This document shows, piece after piece, positions 54,453 through 62,660 of a stretch of 64,000 nucleotides of DNA; the stretch's first letter is position 1; the number at the start of each line of letters is the position of its first letter. The notes under the pieces were generated by a model that saw nothing but the letters and a program-made list of their open reading frames with translations, did no database searches and was not told the origin of the DNA. The DNA lies in NCBI GenBank assembly GCA_942490885.1, contig CALNYT010000002.1, positions 3,410,001 to 3,474,000 of the forward strand, in the 5' to 3' direction. The translations under genes were made by a program, and so were the position numbers. This DNA is from Oceanirhabdus sp942490885 (GTDB lineage Bacteria > Bacillota > Clostridia > Clostridiales > Clostridiaceae).

Positions 54453-54500
54453 AAAAGCTATCAAAATGTCTCTTAACAGCACTTTGATAGCTTTTCATTT
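54453..54500 (+). terminator. terminator after the GNAT gene; copy of the dispersed hairpin repeat
   Basis: AAAAGCTATCAAA pairs with TTTGATAGCTTTT (54453-54465 and 54483-54495). The sequence, loop and right flank closely resemble 7648-7715. Confidence 0.75.
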
Positions 54501-54618
54501 GGTCTTATTCTCATAAATAAATACGATAATATTGTAAAGATAATTATTTTTATTGTTGATAATTGACTAATATCTGAGAAAAGCATAAAATTATATAGGC
54601 TGTGAAGGAGGTGATAAA

Positions 54619-54975
54619 ATGAAAATTTTTAAGCAAATATCTTTGATATTAATAATATGGGCTATAGGAGAATATTTTAGTTCTTTAATATCCAATATAG
54701 TTGCAATTCCAGGAAGCATAATTGGTATGGTAATTCTATTCTTATTATTACTAACCAATATAGTAAGACTTGAACACATTAAAGAAACTAGTGATTTTTT
54801 ACTTAATAATATAGCTTTCTTCTTTATACCTTCAGGAATTGCATTGTTAAAATATATGGATATACTTAAAGCCAACTGGTTATCACTTTCAATAATTATT
54901 ATATTGAGTACAATTATTGTTATGGGCGCCACAGGACTTGTAGTTAATTTTATGATAAGAAAAGAACAAATTTAA
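54619..54975 (+). CDS. lrgA: LrgA/CidA holin-like protein
   Basis: 118 residues, ATG preceded by AAGGAGGTGAT. Four membrane helices, with the family segment ISNIVAIPGSIIGMVILFLLLLTNIVRLEHI and FFFIPSGIALLKYMD. LrgA/CidA proteins control peptidoglycan hydrolase access and by-product transport. It is followed 66 bp later by lrgB in the usual order. Confidence 0.9.
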   Translation: MKIFKQISLILIIWAIGEYFSSLISNIVAIPGSIIGMVILFLLLLTNIVRLEHIKETSDFLLNNIAFFFIPSGIALLKYMDILKANWLSLSIIIILSTIIVMGATGLVVNFMIRKEQI

Positions 54976-55041
54976 GGTTAGACAGAATTAATAATTACAT
55001 GGACAAGTTGTTTTTGTAATAATACTTAATGATGAAGGGAT

Positions 55042-55752
55042 ATGAAAAAAATGTTTAGTATTTTAGATACACCTATTTTTGGACTTGTAATTTCAGTTAT
55101 ATGTTTTGAAATTGGAATCATTTTGAGTAAGAAAACAAAATTTCCTTTATTTAATCCATTATTAGTTGCTATGGTGATGATTATAGGAATAATGCTTATT
55201 TTTAATATTCCACTTGAAAAATATGAATTAGGAGGGGATATGATTAAATTCTTTTTATCACCAATAACTGTTATCTTAGCAGTACCTCTTTATAAACAAA
55301 TTAAAGAATTCAGAAAGTACATGGTACCAATTATGGTTGGAATAAGCATAGGAGTATGTACCTCTTTTGTAACAGTAATACTGCTTTCAAAAGCTACAGG
55401 TATAAGTGAAGAATTAGCATTATCTCTTCTTCCAAAGTCTATAACAACACCTATGGGAATAGCCTTAAGTGACACAATTAATGGAATATCTGGTATTACA
55501 GTGGTTGCAGTTATCCTTACAGGAATATGTGGTGCTGTTATTTCACCAATAGTATTTAAAATTCTAAGAATAACACATCCAGTTGCAATAGGGATTGGTT
55601 TAGGTACGTCAGCTCATGCTGTAGGAACATCAAAAGCAATTGAAATTGGAGAAGTAGAAGGGGCTATGAGTGGTGTTTCTATAGGAATAGCTGGAATACT
55701 TACAGTAGTTTTAGTTCCAATATTGTTAAATATATTTTCTTTTATTATGTAG
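55042..55752 (+). CDS. lrgB: LrgB-family membrane protein
   Basis: 236 residues, the usual LrgB length, with about eight helices. Signatures are LPKSITTPMGIALSDTINGISGITVVAVILTGICGAVISPIVFKI and GIGLGTSAHAVGTSKAIEIGEVEGAMSGVSIGIAG. It acts with LrgA in the membrane. The stop is directly followed, in phase, by a gene fragment with no start of its own. Confidence 0.92.
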   Translation: MKKMFSILDTPIFGLVISVICFEIGIILSKKTKFPLFNPLLVAMVMIIGIMLIFNIPLEKYELGGDMIKFFLSPITVILAVPLYKQIKEFRKYMVPIMVGISIGVCTSFVTVILLSKATGISEELALSLLPKSITTPMGIALSDTINGISGITVVAVILTGICGAVISPIVFKILRITHPVAIGIGLGTSAHAVGTSKAIEIGEVEGAMSGVSIGIAGILTVVLVPILLNIFSFIM

Positions 55753-55926
55753 CGATTGGTATACGCTAATGTGGTAGCTGAATATGGACATGTTATCAAT
55801 ACAGCTTCTAGTGTAACCACTAATTTTTCAGGTAATAAAAGTGGTCCTGAAGTAAGAATGTCTGTTAGTTGGACTTCAAAAATTGAAAAAACTTCACCTG
55901 ATACATTAACTAAAAGCTCTGTTTAA
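55753..55926 (+). pseudogene. C-terminal fragment of a secreted-type protein
   Basis: Right after the lrgB stop an open frame reads RLVYANVVAEYGHVINTASSVTTNFSGNKSGPEVRMSVSWTSKIEKTSPDTLTKSSV and stops. There is no start codon or ribosome site, and the Ser/Thr-rich strand pattern is unlike lrgB. It looks like the end of a surface or secreted protein whose front was deleted. Confidence 0.5.
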
Positions 55927-55953
55927 AAATAGTGTTGATAATATCGTTACTTT

Positions 55954-55990
55954 AAAGGAACCCATTTTATTTCGTGGTTCCTTTAATATT
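55954..55990 (+). terminator. terminator downstream of lrgAB and the fragment
   Basis: AAAGGAACC pairs with GGTTCCTTT (55954-55962 and 55976-55984) around CATTTTATTTCGT, then AATATTTAATTTT. Confidence 0.75.
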
Positions 55991-56136
55991 TAATTTTCCC
56001 ATGCTTTTCTCCAAATAAATTTTTATTTTTTTATTTATCTATAGTCAGTAAAACATATTTAATTATAAATATTTACATTAATAACACGATAATGTAACAT
56101 ATGTATTATTTAACACTATGAAAGAAGGAAATTAAA

Positions 56137-57300
56137 ATGAATATTGGTATAAGTAATGCTGGGAATATTTTTAATGAAGTAATTAAGTATGATAATACTT
56201 CTATTGTTCAAGATTCAAATAAAAATACTGATTTATTAATAAGTGCAAGCACTAAAGAACAAGTAGATATTTTTGAATTATCCAAAGACTCTATGTTAGC
56301 TTATGACCTTGCAACTAGATTCAAAGAATCAACATTAGATAACTATGAAGTTAAGTTGTCCAATAAATTCTTAATAGATAATAATGATTACGATGATTCA
56401 TTTATTAAAGATTTTTGTATAGAATATTACAATATAAAAAAAGAAATGGCCATAAACTGTTCTGATACTCAATATAAGAATCGCATGAATTTAGTCGATA
56501 AAGTTTATAAAGATGTGGTAAATGAAGCAGCAGAATCTTTATCAAATGTATTTGAGAACTTTTTTGATTATTCGTCAAATATGACCAAATTTTATAAAAT
56601 GAAAAGCGATGATGGGATATTTGATAAGGATACATTCAAAAATCATTTGATATCTCTAGGAGCTAAAGCTTTAAATACAGTAAAAAATACTGATAAAAAT
56701 ATATCTATAGATACTCTCAATAAAAATATAGAAAAAACTCTTGAAACTGTTAAAGGAAATGACTTAAATACAATGTCATATAAAGATATTAAAATTTTGT
56801 CTAACTTGTTTAAAACCTTACCATCACTGCGCCTACCTTTAAGCGGACATATAGACAAAAAATTAGTAGCTGAGAAAGAAGATATTTGGTCAAAAACTAT
56901 GGAAAATCTAGATAATAACTTATCAGAAAATGTTAAACAAGCAGTACTCCAATCAGGAAATAAAAATATAAAGACCTTTGATAAAATTACAAATTATATT
57001 GAAATGAAAGATTCTTTACAAAAAGAATTAGAAAAATTAAAAGAACTTCTTTCAAAACTCATTAATGAACGTAAAACATTAGAAAAGCAAATGGATATTC
57101 AAGCTAAACAAAACCAAGAAAAAAAAGAATTTGATCAAAAAACAATACTACGATTTATGGAATATTTAGAAAACTTAGACAAGAATATTAATATGCTAAC
57201 AGAACAGATATCACATTTAGAAAAATCTTTAGATTCATTCTCCAACAACCCTGATGAAATAGACTCACACTTAGCTAATGGAGAATTAACCCAAAAATAA
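56137..57300 (+). CDS. hypothetical coiled-coil protein
   Basis: 387 residues, ATG preceded by AAGAAGGAAATT. No signal peptide or membrane segment. Residues 1-270 are mainly helical and charged, with SMLAYDLATRFKEST and GNDLNTMSYKDIKILSNLFKTLPSL. Residues 285-375 form a long coiled coil (LQKELEKLKELLSKLINERKTLEKQMDIQAKQ, LDKNINMLTEQISHLEKSL). The protein resembles surface- or flagellum-associated clostridial proteins only in general style; no family is recognised. A remnant of a close relative lies at 42233-42430, so a paralogue family exists in this genome. A perfect terminator follows at once. Confidence 0.75.
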   Translation: MNIGISNAGNIFNEVIKYDNTSIVQDSNKNTDLLISASTKEQVDIFELSKDSMLAYDLATRFKESTLDNYEVKLSNKFLIDNNDYDDSFIKDFCIEYYNIKKEMAINCSDTQYKNRMNLVDKVYKDVVNEAAESLSNVFENFFDYSSNMTKFYKMKSDDGIFDKDTFKNHLISLGAKALNTVKNTDKNISIDTLNKNIEKTLETVKGNDLNTMSYKDIKILSNLFKTLPSLRLPLSGHIDKKLVAEKEDIWSKTMENLDNNLSENVKQAVLQSGNKNIKTFDKITNYIEMKDSLQKELEKLKELLSKLINERKTLEKQMDIQAKQNQEKKEFDQKTILRFMEYLENLDKNINMLTEQISHLEKSLDSFSNNPDEIDSHLANGELTQK

Positions 57301-57339
57301 AAAAAAATGTATGCGTACCTGGCACGCATACATTTTTTT
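57301..57339 (+). terminator. perfect palindromic terminator with GTACCTGGCAC-type core
   Basis: A 16-bp exact stem, A7TGTATGCGT with ACGCATACAT7, and loop ACCTGGC, beginning on the base after the coiled-coil stop codon. It works on both strands and resembles the palindromic repeat family in style. Confidence 0.9.
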
Positions 57340-57357
57340 CCACATAGCAATATTATA

Positions 57358-58176
57358 TTAACAATTAACAATTTTCCCTTCTACTTCAGCAATTTTCTTA
57401 ACTGATTTAATTAAGTTTTTAAATTTATTAAGATTTATTGATTGTTCTCCATTACATAGAGCATGACTTTGATCAACTATTATAGGTAAATGAGTTAATC
57501 TTTTTTACACAGGTATAGAATTCAAATCCAATTTATATCTTGTGAAATTTTCAAATGTTCTTATACCTCTCTCACACAACATTACATTGGTATTTCCTTC
57601 TTTCACAATATACTCTGCTGATAACAAAAACTCCTCAATACTCGCCGACATAGCTCTTTAAGTAATACTGGTTTGTTAGTTTTCCCAACTTCTTTTAGTA
57701 ATTCATAATTAAACATATTTTTAGCACCTATTTGAATTATATCAATATCCTCATTATATCTGTGCAAAGCTTATATGGACATAATCTCAGTAATAACATT
57801 TATTCCAAGTTCTTTTTTAACTTTTTTCATTATCTCTTAATCCCTGGAAACAATATGGGGATGTTCTTGGTTTAAAACATCCACCTCTTATACATTTAAT
57901 TCCCATTTCCTTAATACTTTTAGCTATACCTCTAAACTGTTCCTCATTTTCTACCGAACAAGGTCCTGCCATAATAAAAATATTTTTATTACCAATCTCT
58001 TCATCACCTATTTTTATCACAGTTTCCTCTTCTTGAAATAACTTTCCTGAATAAATAAACTCATCATGTTCAAAAATAATATTTTCAATTCTTAAATCAC
58101 TTTTTAAATTATTTATCCCGTTTTTATTATAATTTCCTTTACATACAAAAAACATTTTCCCCTTAATTTCTATCAT
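57358..58176 (-). pseudogene. dead DAHP synthase gene (AroF/AroG, class with GPCSVE motif)
   Basis: The 5' part is open for 119 codons (58176-57817) and contains NIFIMAGPCSVENEEQFRGIAKSIKEMGIKCIRGGCFKPRTSPYCFQGLRDN, the DAHP synthase signature. After that, stops and frame changes interrupt it. Later pieces of the family remain: LTHLPIIVDQSHALC and a C-terminal LCNGEQSINLNKFKNLIKSVKKIAEVEGKIVNC. The intact enzyme condenses PEP and erythrose 4-phosphate in the shikimate pathway. No other aromatic-amino-acid gene is nearby. Confidence 0.85.
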
Positions 58177-58281
58177 ATAAACTTGTTCACAAATATTTTA
58201 AATATCATTTAACAGTTCTTACATATTTTCATTTTTAACCTTTTTATTTGCTACTATTAACATAACTTTCTACCTTCCTCA

Positions 58282-59829
58282 TTATAGATGTATTTTTCTG
58301 TATTTCATAAAAATACTTTTTATTACACTATATTTGACCAAAAGATTTTTAATTTTTTCCTTAATATCCTGAGTAACTTCTATGATATCATCAAGTTTAT
58401 CTTGTTCTATAGATTCTACGATACTTTCAGCTAACTGAATTTCTAAAATAAAACATTGCTTTTCAATCTCAACAGTTTTTTGATATAAATCTTTATTTAT
58501 TGGAAAGACATTAATTATTTCATTTTTAATAGTTCTAAGTTCTTTATATAGAAAATGCATCGATTTAGGAGCATTACTCTTAATAAGTGAATAATATAAT
58601 TCAACTTCATTATTGATTAAATAATTATATTGATGCAAATCTTTGTCAAAATATAATTTTTTCTCACCTTCAAGTTCGTAGAAAATTTTATATCTAGGCA
58701 TAATTGATAATCTTGACATAGTACAAAGTGGAGATAGAGCTTTATACTCAACCATTTCTTTAAGAAATGCCAAATTACTCTTCACCTTTTCTAAAGTACT
58801 ATATGGATTCAATAATATAAACCCAGCTTCAATAAATACACCTAAATCACTTAATATTTTACATGCATCTAAATTTTGCTTTGGAGTAACCTTTTTGTTA
58901 TATAATATCAAATCACTTTCATTTCCTGATTCAATTCCTATAAAAACTTTATGTAATCCAGCTTCCTTCATTTTCTTGAACAATTCTTTCTCTATATCAT
59001 TTGCTCTACACTCTATGTCAAAGGTTAAATCATAATTTCTATTTATTAATTCTTGAGCTATCTCTTCTGCTCTCTTCTTACCTATTTTCCCTGGTCCAAT
59101 AAAATTATCATCAACAAATATTAGATGATTAATCCCATATTCATTAACAAGTATATCTATCTCTTCAAGTACATTCTCGGTGGACCTATGTATCCAAATT
59201 TTTTCACCTTTAATATTATAAAAAGGTTTCATACTACAATAAGAACAATCCCCATAACATCCTCTACTTGAAGATATTCTAGTGGTTTTCATTGGTCTAT
59301 CAAACCTTATAGGGAACGGTAATTCATCGATATTTTTAATTCTGTTTTTTGAATTGTTTACAATTATTTTTCCTCTTTCATCCTTATAAACAATTCCTTC
59401 AATGTTTTTTATTGATTTACCATCTATTAGACACTGTAATAAATCAAGCATTATTAGTTCTCCCTCTGATAGAATTATGCTATCCACATTTATATCTTCC
59501 TCAAAAACCTCATTATAAGCTAATGTTGGAAAGTGTCCACCGTAAGTGATATGCCCATTAAACCCCATCTTTCTTAATTTTTCAACAATCCTTTTAACTT
59601 TTACAAAATTAGTCATTGATAAAGAAAAGCCAACTATTGTATACTCTTTTTTAAATATACTATTTACAATATCTTCTTCACTAATATTTATGACACCCTC
59701 ATCTATTACATCAACATCATACCCTTTTGAACGTATATATGATGCAATATATGCTATTCCCAATGCTTCTCCAGAATTTTTATTTAAAAATTCTTTATTA
59801 GCATACAAATGAACTAATTGAATCATCAT
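58282..59829 (-). CDS. cobalamin-type radical SAM enzyme of a RiPP-like cluster
   Basis: 515 residues; two adjacent ATGs follow GGGAGGGATA. Residues 1-135 (IQLVHLYANKEFLNKNSGEALGIAYIASYIRSKGYDVDVID, TIVGFSLSMTNF, HITYGGHFPT, ILSEGELIMLDLL) form the Rossmann-like B12-binding domain of the B12-radical SAM class. Residues 185-400 form the radical SAM barrel with the cluster motif RGCYGDCSYC (C191, C195, C198) and VDDNFIGPG. The 110-residue C-terminal part is helical and family-specific. Members methylate unactivated carbons, rearrange rings or act on peptides. The gene follows the precursor gene by 75 bp, with a hairpin between them. Confidence 0.9.
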   Translation of the reverse strand: MMIQLVHLYANKEFLNKNSGEALGIAYIASYIRSKGYDVDVIDEGVINISEEDIVNSIFKKEYTIVGFSLSMTNFVKVKRIVEKLRKMGFNGHITYGGHFPTLAYNEVFEEDINVDSIILSEGELIMLDLLQCLIDGKSIKNIEGIVYKDERGKIIVNNSKNRIKNIDELPFPIRFDRPMKTTRISSSRGCYGDCSYCSMKPFYNIKGEKIWIHRSTENVLEEIDILVNEYGINHLIFVDDNFIGPGKIGKKRAEEIAQELINRNYDLTFDIECRANDIEKELFKKMKEAGLHKVFIGIESGNESDLILYNKKVTPKQNLDACKILSDLGVFIEAGFILLNPYSTLEKVKSNLAFLKEMVEYKALSPLCTMSRLSIMPRYKIFYELEGEKKLYFDKDLHQYNYLINNEVELYYSLIKSNAPKSMHFLYKELRTIKNEIINVFPINKDLYQKTVEIEKQCFILEIQLAESIVESIEQDKLDDIIEVTQDIKEKIKNLLVKYSVIKSIFMKYRKIHL

Positions 59830-59861
59830 TATCCCTCCCTAACCTTACACTCCACGTATCT

Positions 59862-59900
59862 AGTAAAATAACCAATAGCTTCGCTATTGGTCATTTTTTA
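59862..59900 (-). terminator. attenuating hairpin between precursor and radical SAM genes
   Basis: ACCAATAGC pairs with GCTATTGGT (59871-59879, 59883-59891) around TTC; on the minus strand the exit is TATTTTAC and the entrance is AAAAAATG. It starts 14 nt after the precursor stop. Such partial terminators commonly keep precursor mRNA in excess over enzyme mRNA. Confidence 0.75.
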
Positions 59901-59904
59901 AAGT

Positions 59905-60138
59905 TTAATATGCGTCAAAACATCCGTAAACAGTTACAGGTCTTAGACTTGAAGAAGCTTCACAATCTACTAACTGTTCAATTGCATTTAAATCAACAGA
60001 AGTTTTTAAAAATGCTGCATCTTCAGTAGAAAGTTCAAACTCTTCTACAATAGAATCAAAATCCTCAACAAAACGCTGTTTAAATACCTCCTCATTTAAT
60101 ATGTTCATAATAACTCTTTCAACTTTTGAACTGTTCAT
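59905..60138 (-). CDS. candidate RiPP precursor peptide, 77 residues
   Basis: ATG preceded by a strong TTAAGGAGGTTTATT. Residues 1-58 form an acidic helical leader (MNILNEEVFKQRFVEDFD, SIVEEFELSTEDAAFLKT, LNAIEQLVD) whose F..RF..DFDSIVEEFELS pattern resembles Nif11/LigA-type leaders. The tail from residue 59 (CEASSSLRPVTVYGCFDAY) is short, Ser-rich then aromatic, with Cys59 and Cys73, Tyr71 and Tyr77. Residues 70-72 read V-Y-G. It is flanked by exporter and radical SAM genes on the same strand. The precursor role is inferred from size, composition and context. Confidence 0.75.
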   Translation of the reverse strand: MNSSKVERVIMNILNEEVFKQRFVEDFDSIVEEFELSTEDAAFLKTSVDLNAIEQLVDCEASSSLRPVTVYGCFDAY

Positions 60139-60197
60139 AAATAAACCTCCTTAAAATTTATAAATAAGCAAATAATGCCTATTGTCATATTAATTAT

Positions 60198-61448
60198 TCA
60201 ACTCTCCAACTCAATGCTTGTCTTTTGTTCAAACTTTCTTCTCATTATAATCCACATAGGAACCACACTAAAGAATAATACTCCCGCCACAAACCAGCTT
60301 ACTTTTATGCCACTTTGAGTAGCTAAGGCCCCCATTGCTATTAACCCTATATTATGGAATATACTTACACATTGAGAATTGAATGAAAGTATAGTTGATC
60401 TATTTCCATCATTAATGTTTTCATTAAAAACAGAATCTATTATTGGTCTCTTGATTCCTGTAATAATATTTTTCAACATAAAAACAGCAATTATAACCCA
60501 TCCATTTTTAAACAATCCTGCAGCGATGAAAATAATAGATGTAATACTATTTAAAATCATTACAATTGTTAATCTATTCTCATCTTTCCAATTCATTTTT
60601 TGCACAATTGTATTACCTATTATGGCTGAAAATGCAAGCAACACCCAAACCCAAGATATAATACCATTTATACTTATTACTTCTGGAATATGTTTCGTCC
60701 AAAGTTGGAAACATCCTCCTAAAAACAGAGCTTCAAAGCTTCCCAATAATATTAAGAATAATAATAAACTATTATTTTTGCACTCCTGAATACTCTTATG
60801 AGTAATTTCCTTCATCCCTTTCCAGCCATCTTTGATATTAATCTTTTGTTTTACAAAATCACTCTTGTCTTCTTCAACATATTTTAAAACTACAATAGTA
60901 CAAATTACTAATAAAACCGCACTAAAAATCCACACATATGAGTAACTTCTAGTAATTAAATATCCTCCTATAAAACCAGCAATTATACTTGCATATCTAG
61001 AATATTTCCCTACACAAGCAAATATTTTTTGAAATTTCTCCATTCCATTCTTTTTTACCTCATCTACAACCCAAGCATCTAAACTTCCTGATGAAAATGC
61101 AAATGCCACACCATCTATAATTGCCCCTATACAAAATCCCAATAAATTAAACGATAATAAGAATACTAGCTTAGCAATTATCATTAAGATTAAGCTAATT
61201 GCAAAGGATTTTTTTCTTCCAAATAGATCTGATAAAACGCCCGTAGGAATTTCAAATATAAATATGGTAAACATTATTACACTCATCACAAAATTAGCCT
61301 CAAATGTACTCATACCTTTTCCAGTCATATAAGGTATGAATATAGGCGCAAATATTGAATTACCCATTGTGAAAATAACCATTATTATTATGTATGTTCT
61401 AATGATTTTTTTAACTTTATCATTGTTTATTTCTTTATTATTACTCAT
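60198..61448 (-). CDS. MFS transporter (probable exporter of the cluster)
   Basis: 416 residues from the ATG at 61448, which overlaps the M16 stop (ATGAGTAA) and follows AAAGGTGTGG; a longer frame starts at 61469. Twelve helices. The loop motif after helix 2 is GVLSDLFGRKKSFAISL (the MFS D-R-x-G-R signature form), and EANFVMSVIMFTIFIFEIPTG precedes it. It probably exports the cluster product or a processed peptide. It starts one of the tightest gene couplings in the cluster. Confidence 0.88.
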   Translation of the reverse strand: MSNNKEINNDKVKKIIRTYIIIMVIFTMGNSIFAPIFIPYMTGKGMSTFEANFVMSVIMFTIFIFEIPTGVLSDLFGRKKSFAISLILMIIAKLVFLLSFNLLGFCIGAIIDGVAFAFSSGSLDAWVVDEVKKNGMEKFQKIFACVGKYSRYASIIAGFIGGYLITRSYSYVWIFSAVLLVICTIVVLKYVEEDKSDFVKQKINIKDGWKGMKEITHKSIQECKNNSLLLFLILLGSFEALFLGGCFQLWTKHIPEVISINGIISWVWVLLAFSAIIGNTIVQKMNWKDENRLTIVMILNSITSIIFIAAGLFKNGWVIIAVFMLKNIITGIKRPIIDSVFNENINDGNRSTILSFNSQCVSIFHNIGLIAMGALATQSGIKVSWFVAGVLFFSVVPMWIIMRRKFEQKTSIELES

Positions 61449-62649
61449 ATAATATCCACACCTTTCCATTATTTAGATATTTATTCACAACTTTCATAAA
61501 CTCACCAACAGTCAAATCTTTTAATATATTCAAATAATTTGCTACAATATACTCACTTTCCTCAATCTTATTAGTTGTTACTATATAAGTTCCAATAAAA
61601 TTATTTAGCCCATTATTACTATCGGTATTATTTAAAATTCTGGTCATCAATATTCGTTTACTTATCTTAAATTCTTTTTCCATTATTCCATTTTCAATAA
61701 AATTGTCAATTACATTATTAATTTCATTTTTAAGATTTCCTATTTCTTCTTTTGAAATCTTACCCATCATAGAAATAAATCCAGTATTAGTTCCAAGTTG
61801 CAATGTGTCTTTCCACGAATATTGATACTTATTCTCTTCCCTAATTCTTTTATACATTCTTGAAACACTATACATACTTGAAAATAATACAATTCTCAAT
61901 AATTCTAATTGGACTCTTTCTTGATAACTTGGATTATTAATAATAAAAGCGACAACATAATGAGTGTTTTGTGATTTTATTGGCACTGTAATTTCTTTAT
62001 CCTTTAAAACTATTTGATTTTTTTCTTCTTCAATATTTGATATTTCTATTGATGGAATTCCCTTAAATATTTGTTCTATTTTAAGGCTATAATCCTTTTC
62101 ATCTATATCCCCTGTAACTATAAAAACCATTTTATTAGCAACAAAATGTTTCACATAATAATCTATAACTTCTTCCTTAGAAATAGCTATTATTCCTTCT
62201 GCACTACCAATAGATGATCTACTATTAGTACTCCCATTACTCCCCTCATTGAGGAGAATTGAATACCAATCGTTCAATTTACTGCTATTTTGAAATATCT
62301 CCCTCATTAAAACTACTTTTTCTTCTTTTAATCCAATATCATCAACTTTAAAGTCCAAGATAATATCACGAAAGAATTTCAAACTTTCATGAAAATACTC
62401 TTTAGTAATATTTAAATCTATACTCGTAAACTCCTTAGACGTTATAGCATTAACTATCCCACCTTTATTCTCTATTTCCCTCATTCTATTTTTATTATTT
62501 CCGGCAAAAAGCAAGTGTTCACATAAATGGGCTGTTCCACTATTTACATCATATTTGCTACCACCCAATACCAATAACTTCATAGAAATCATATTAGATT
62601 GTCTAGCTGTCAAAACATATCTAAATCCATTTTTCATAACCTTGACCAT
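61441..62649 (-). CDS. M16-family zinc peptidase
   Basis: 402 residues, ATG preceded by AGGAGAAAATATT. The inverted zinc motif HxxEH is intact in GTAHLCEHLLFAG (H41, E44, H45) and the distal Glu is probably E117 in VVLMREIFQNSS. INKEFTSIDLN-type sequence (SKEFTSIDLNITKEYFHESLKFF) and a non-catalytic C-terminal half with NTHYVVAFIINN and IREENKYQYSWKDTL follow. M16 peptidases process leaders in several RiPP systems (PqqF/G, AlbE/F). Here it probably trims the precursor. Single-chain, with no separate inactive partner gene in view. Confidence 0.92.
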   Translation of the reverse strand: MVKVMKNGFRYVLTARQSNMISMKLLVLGGSKYDVNSGTAHLCEHLLFAGNNKNRMREIENKGGIVNAITSKEFTSIDLNITKEYFHESLKFFRDIILDFKVDDIGLKEEKVVLMREIFQNSSKLNDWYSILLNEGSNGSTNSRSSIGSAEGIIAISKEEVIDYYVKHFVANKMVFIVTGDIDEKDYSLKIEQIFKGIPSIEISNIEEEKNQIVLKDKEITVPIKSQNTHYVVAFIINNPSYQERVQLELLRIVLFSSMYSVSRMYKRIREENKYQYSWKDTLQLGTNTGFISMMGKISKEEIGNLKNEINNVIDNFIENGIMEKEFKISKRILMTRILNNTDSNNGLNNFIGTYIVTTNKIEESEYIVANYLNILKDLTVGEFMKVVNKYLNNGKVWILYE

Positions 62650-62660
62650 AATATTTTCTC

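Noticed and set aside
54619..55752. LrgAB pair as a phage holin module
   Set aside because: No endolysin or phage structural genes are present; the gene pair and lengths fit chromosomal lrgAB.
60379..60789. 136-codon plus-strand frame inside the MFS gene
   Set aside because: Mirror frame of membrane helices, opposite a clear transporter, with no start signal.
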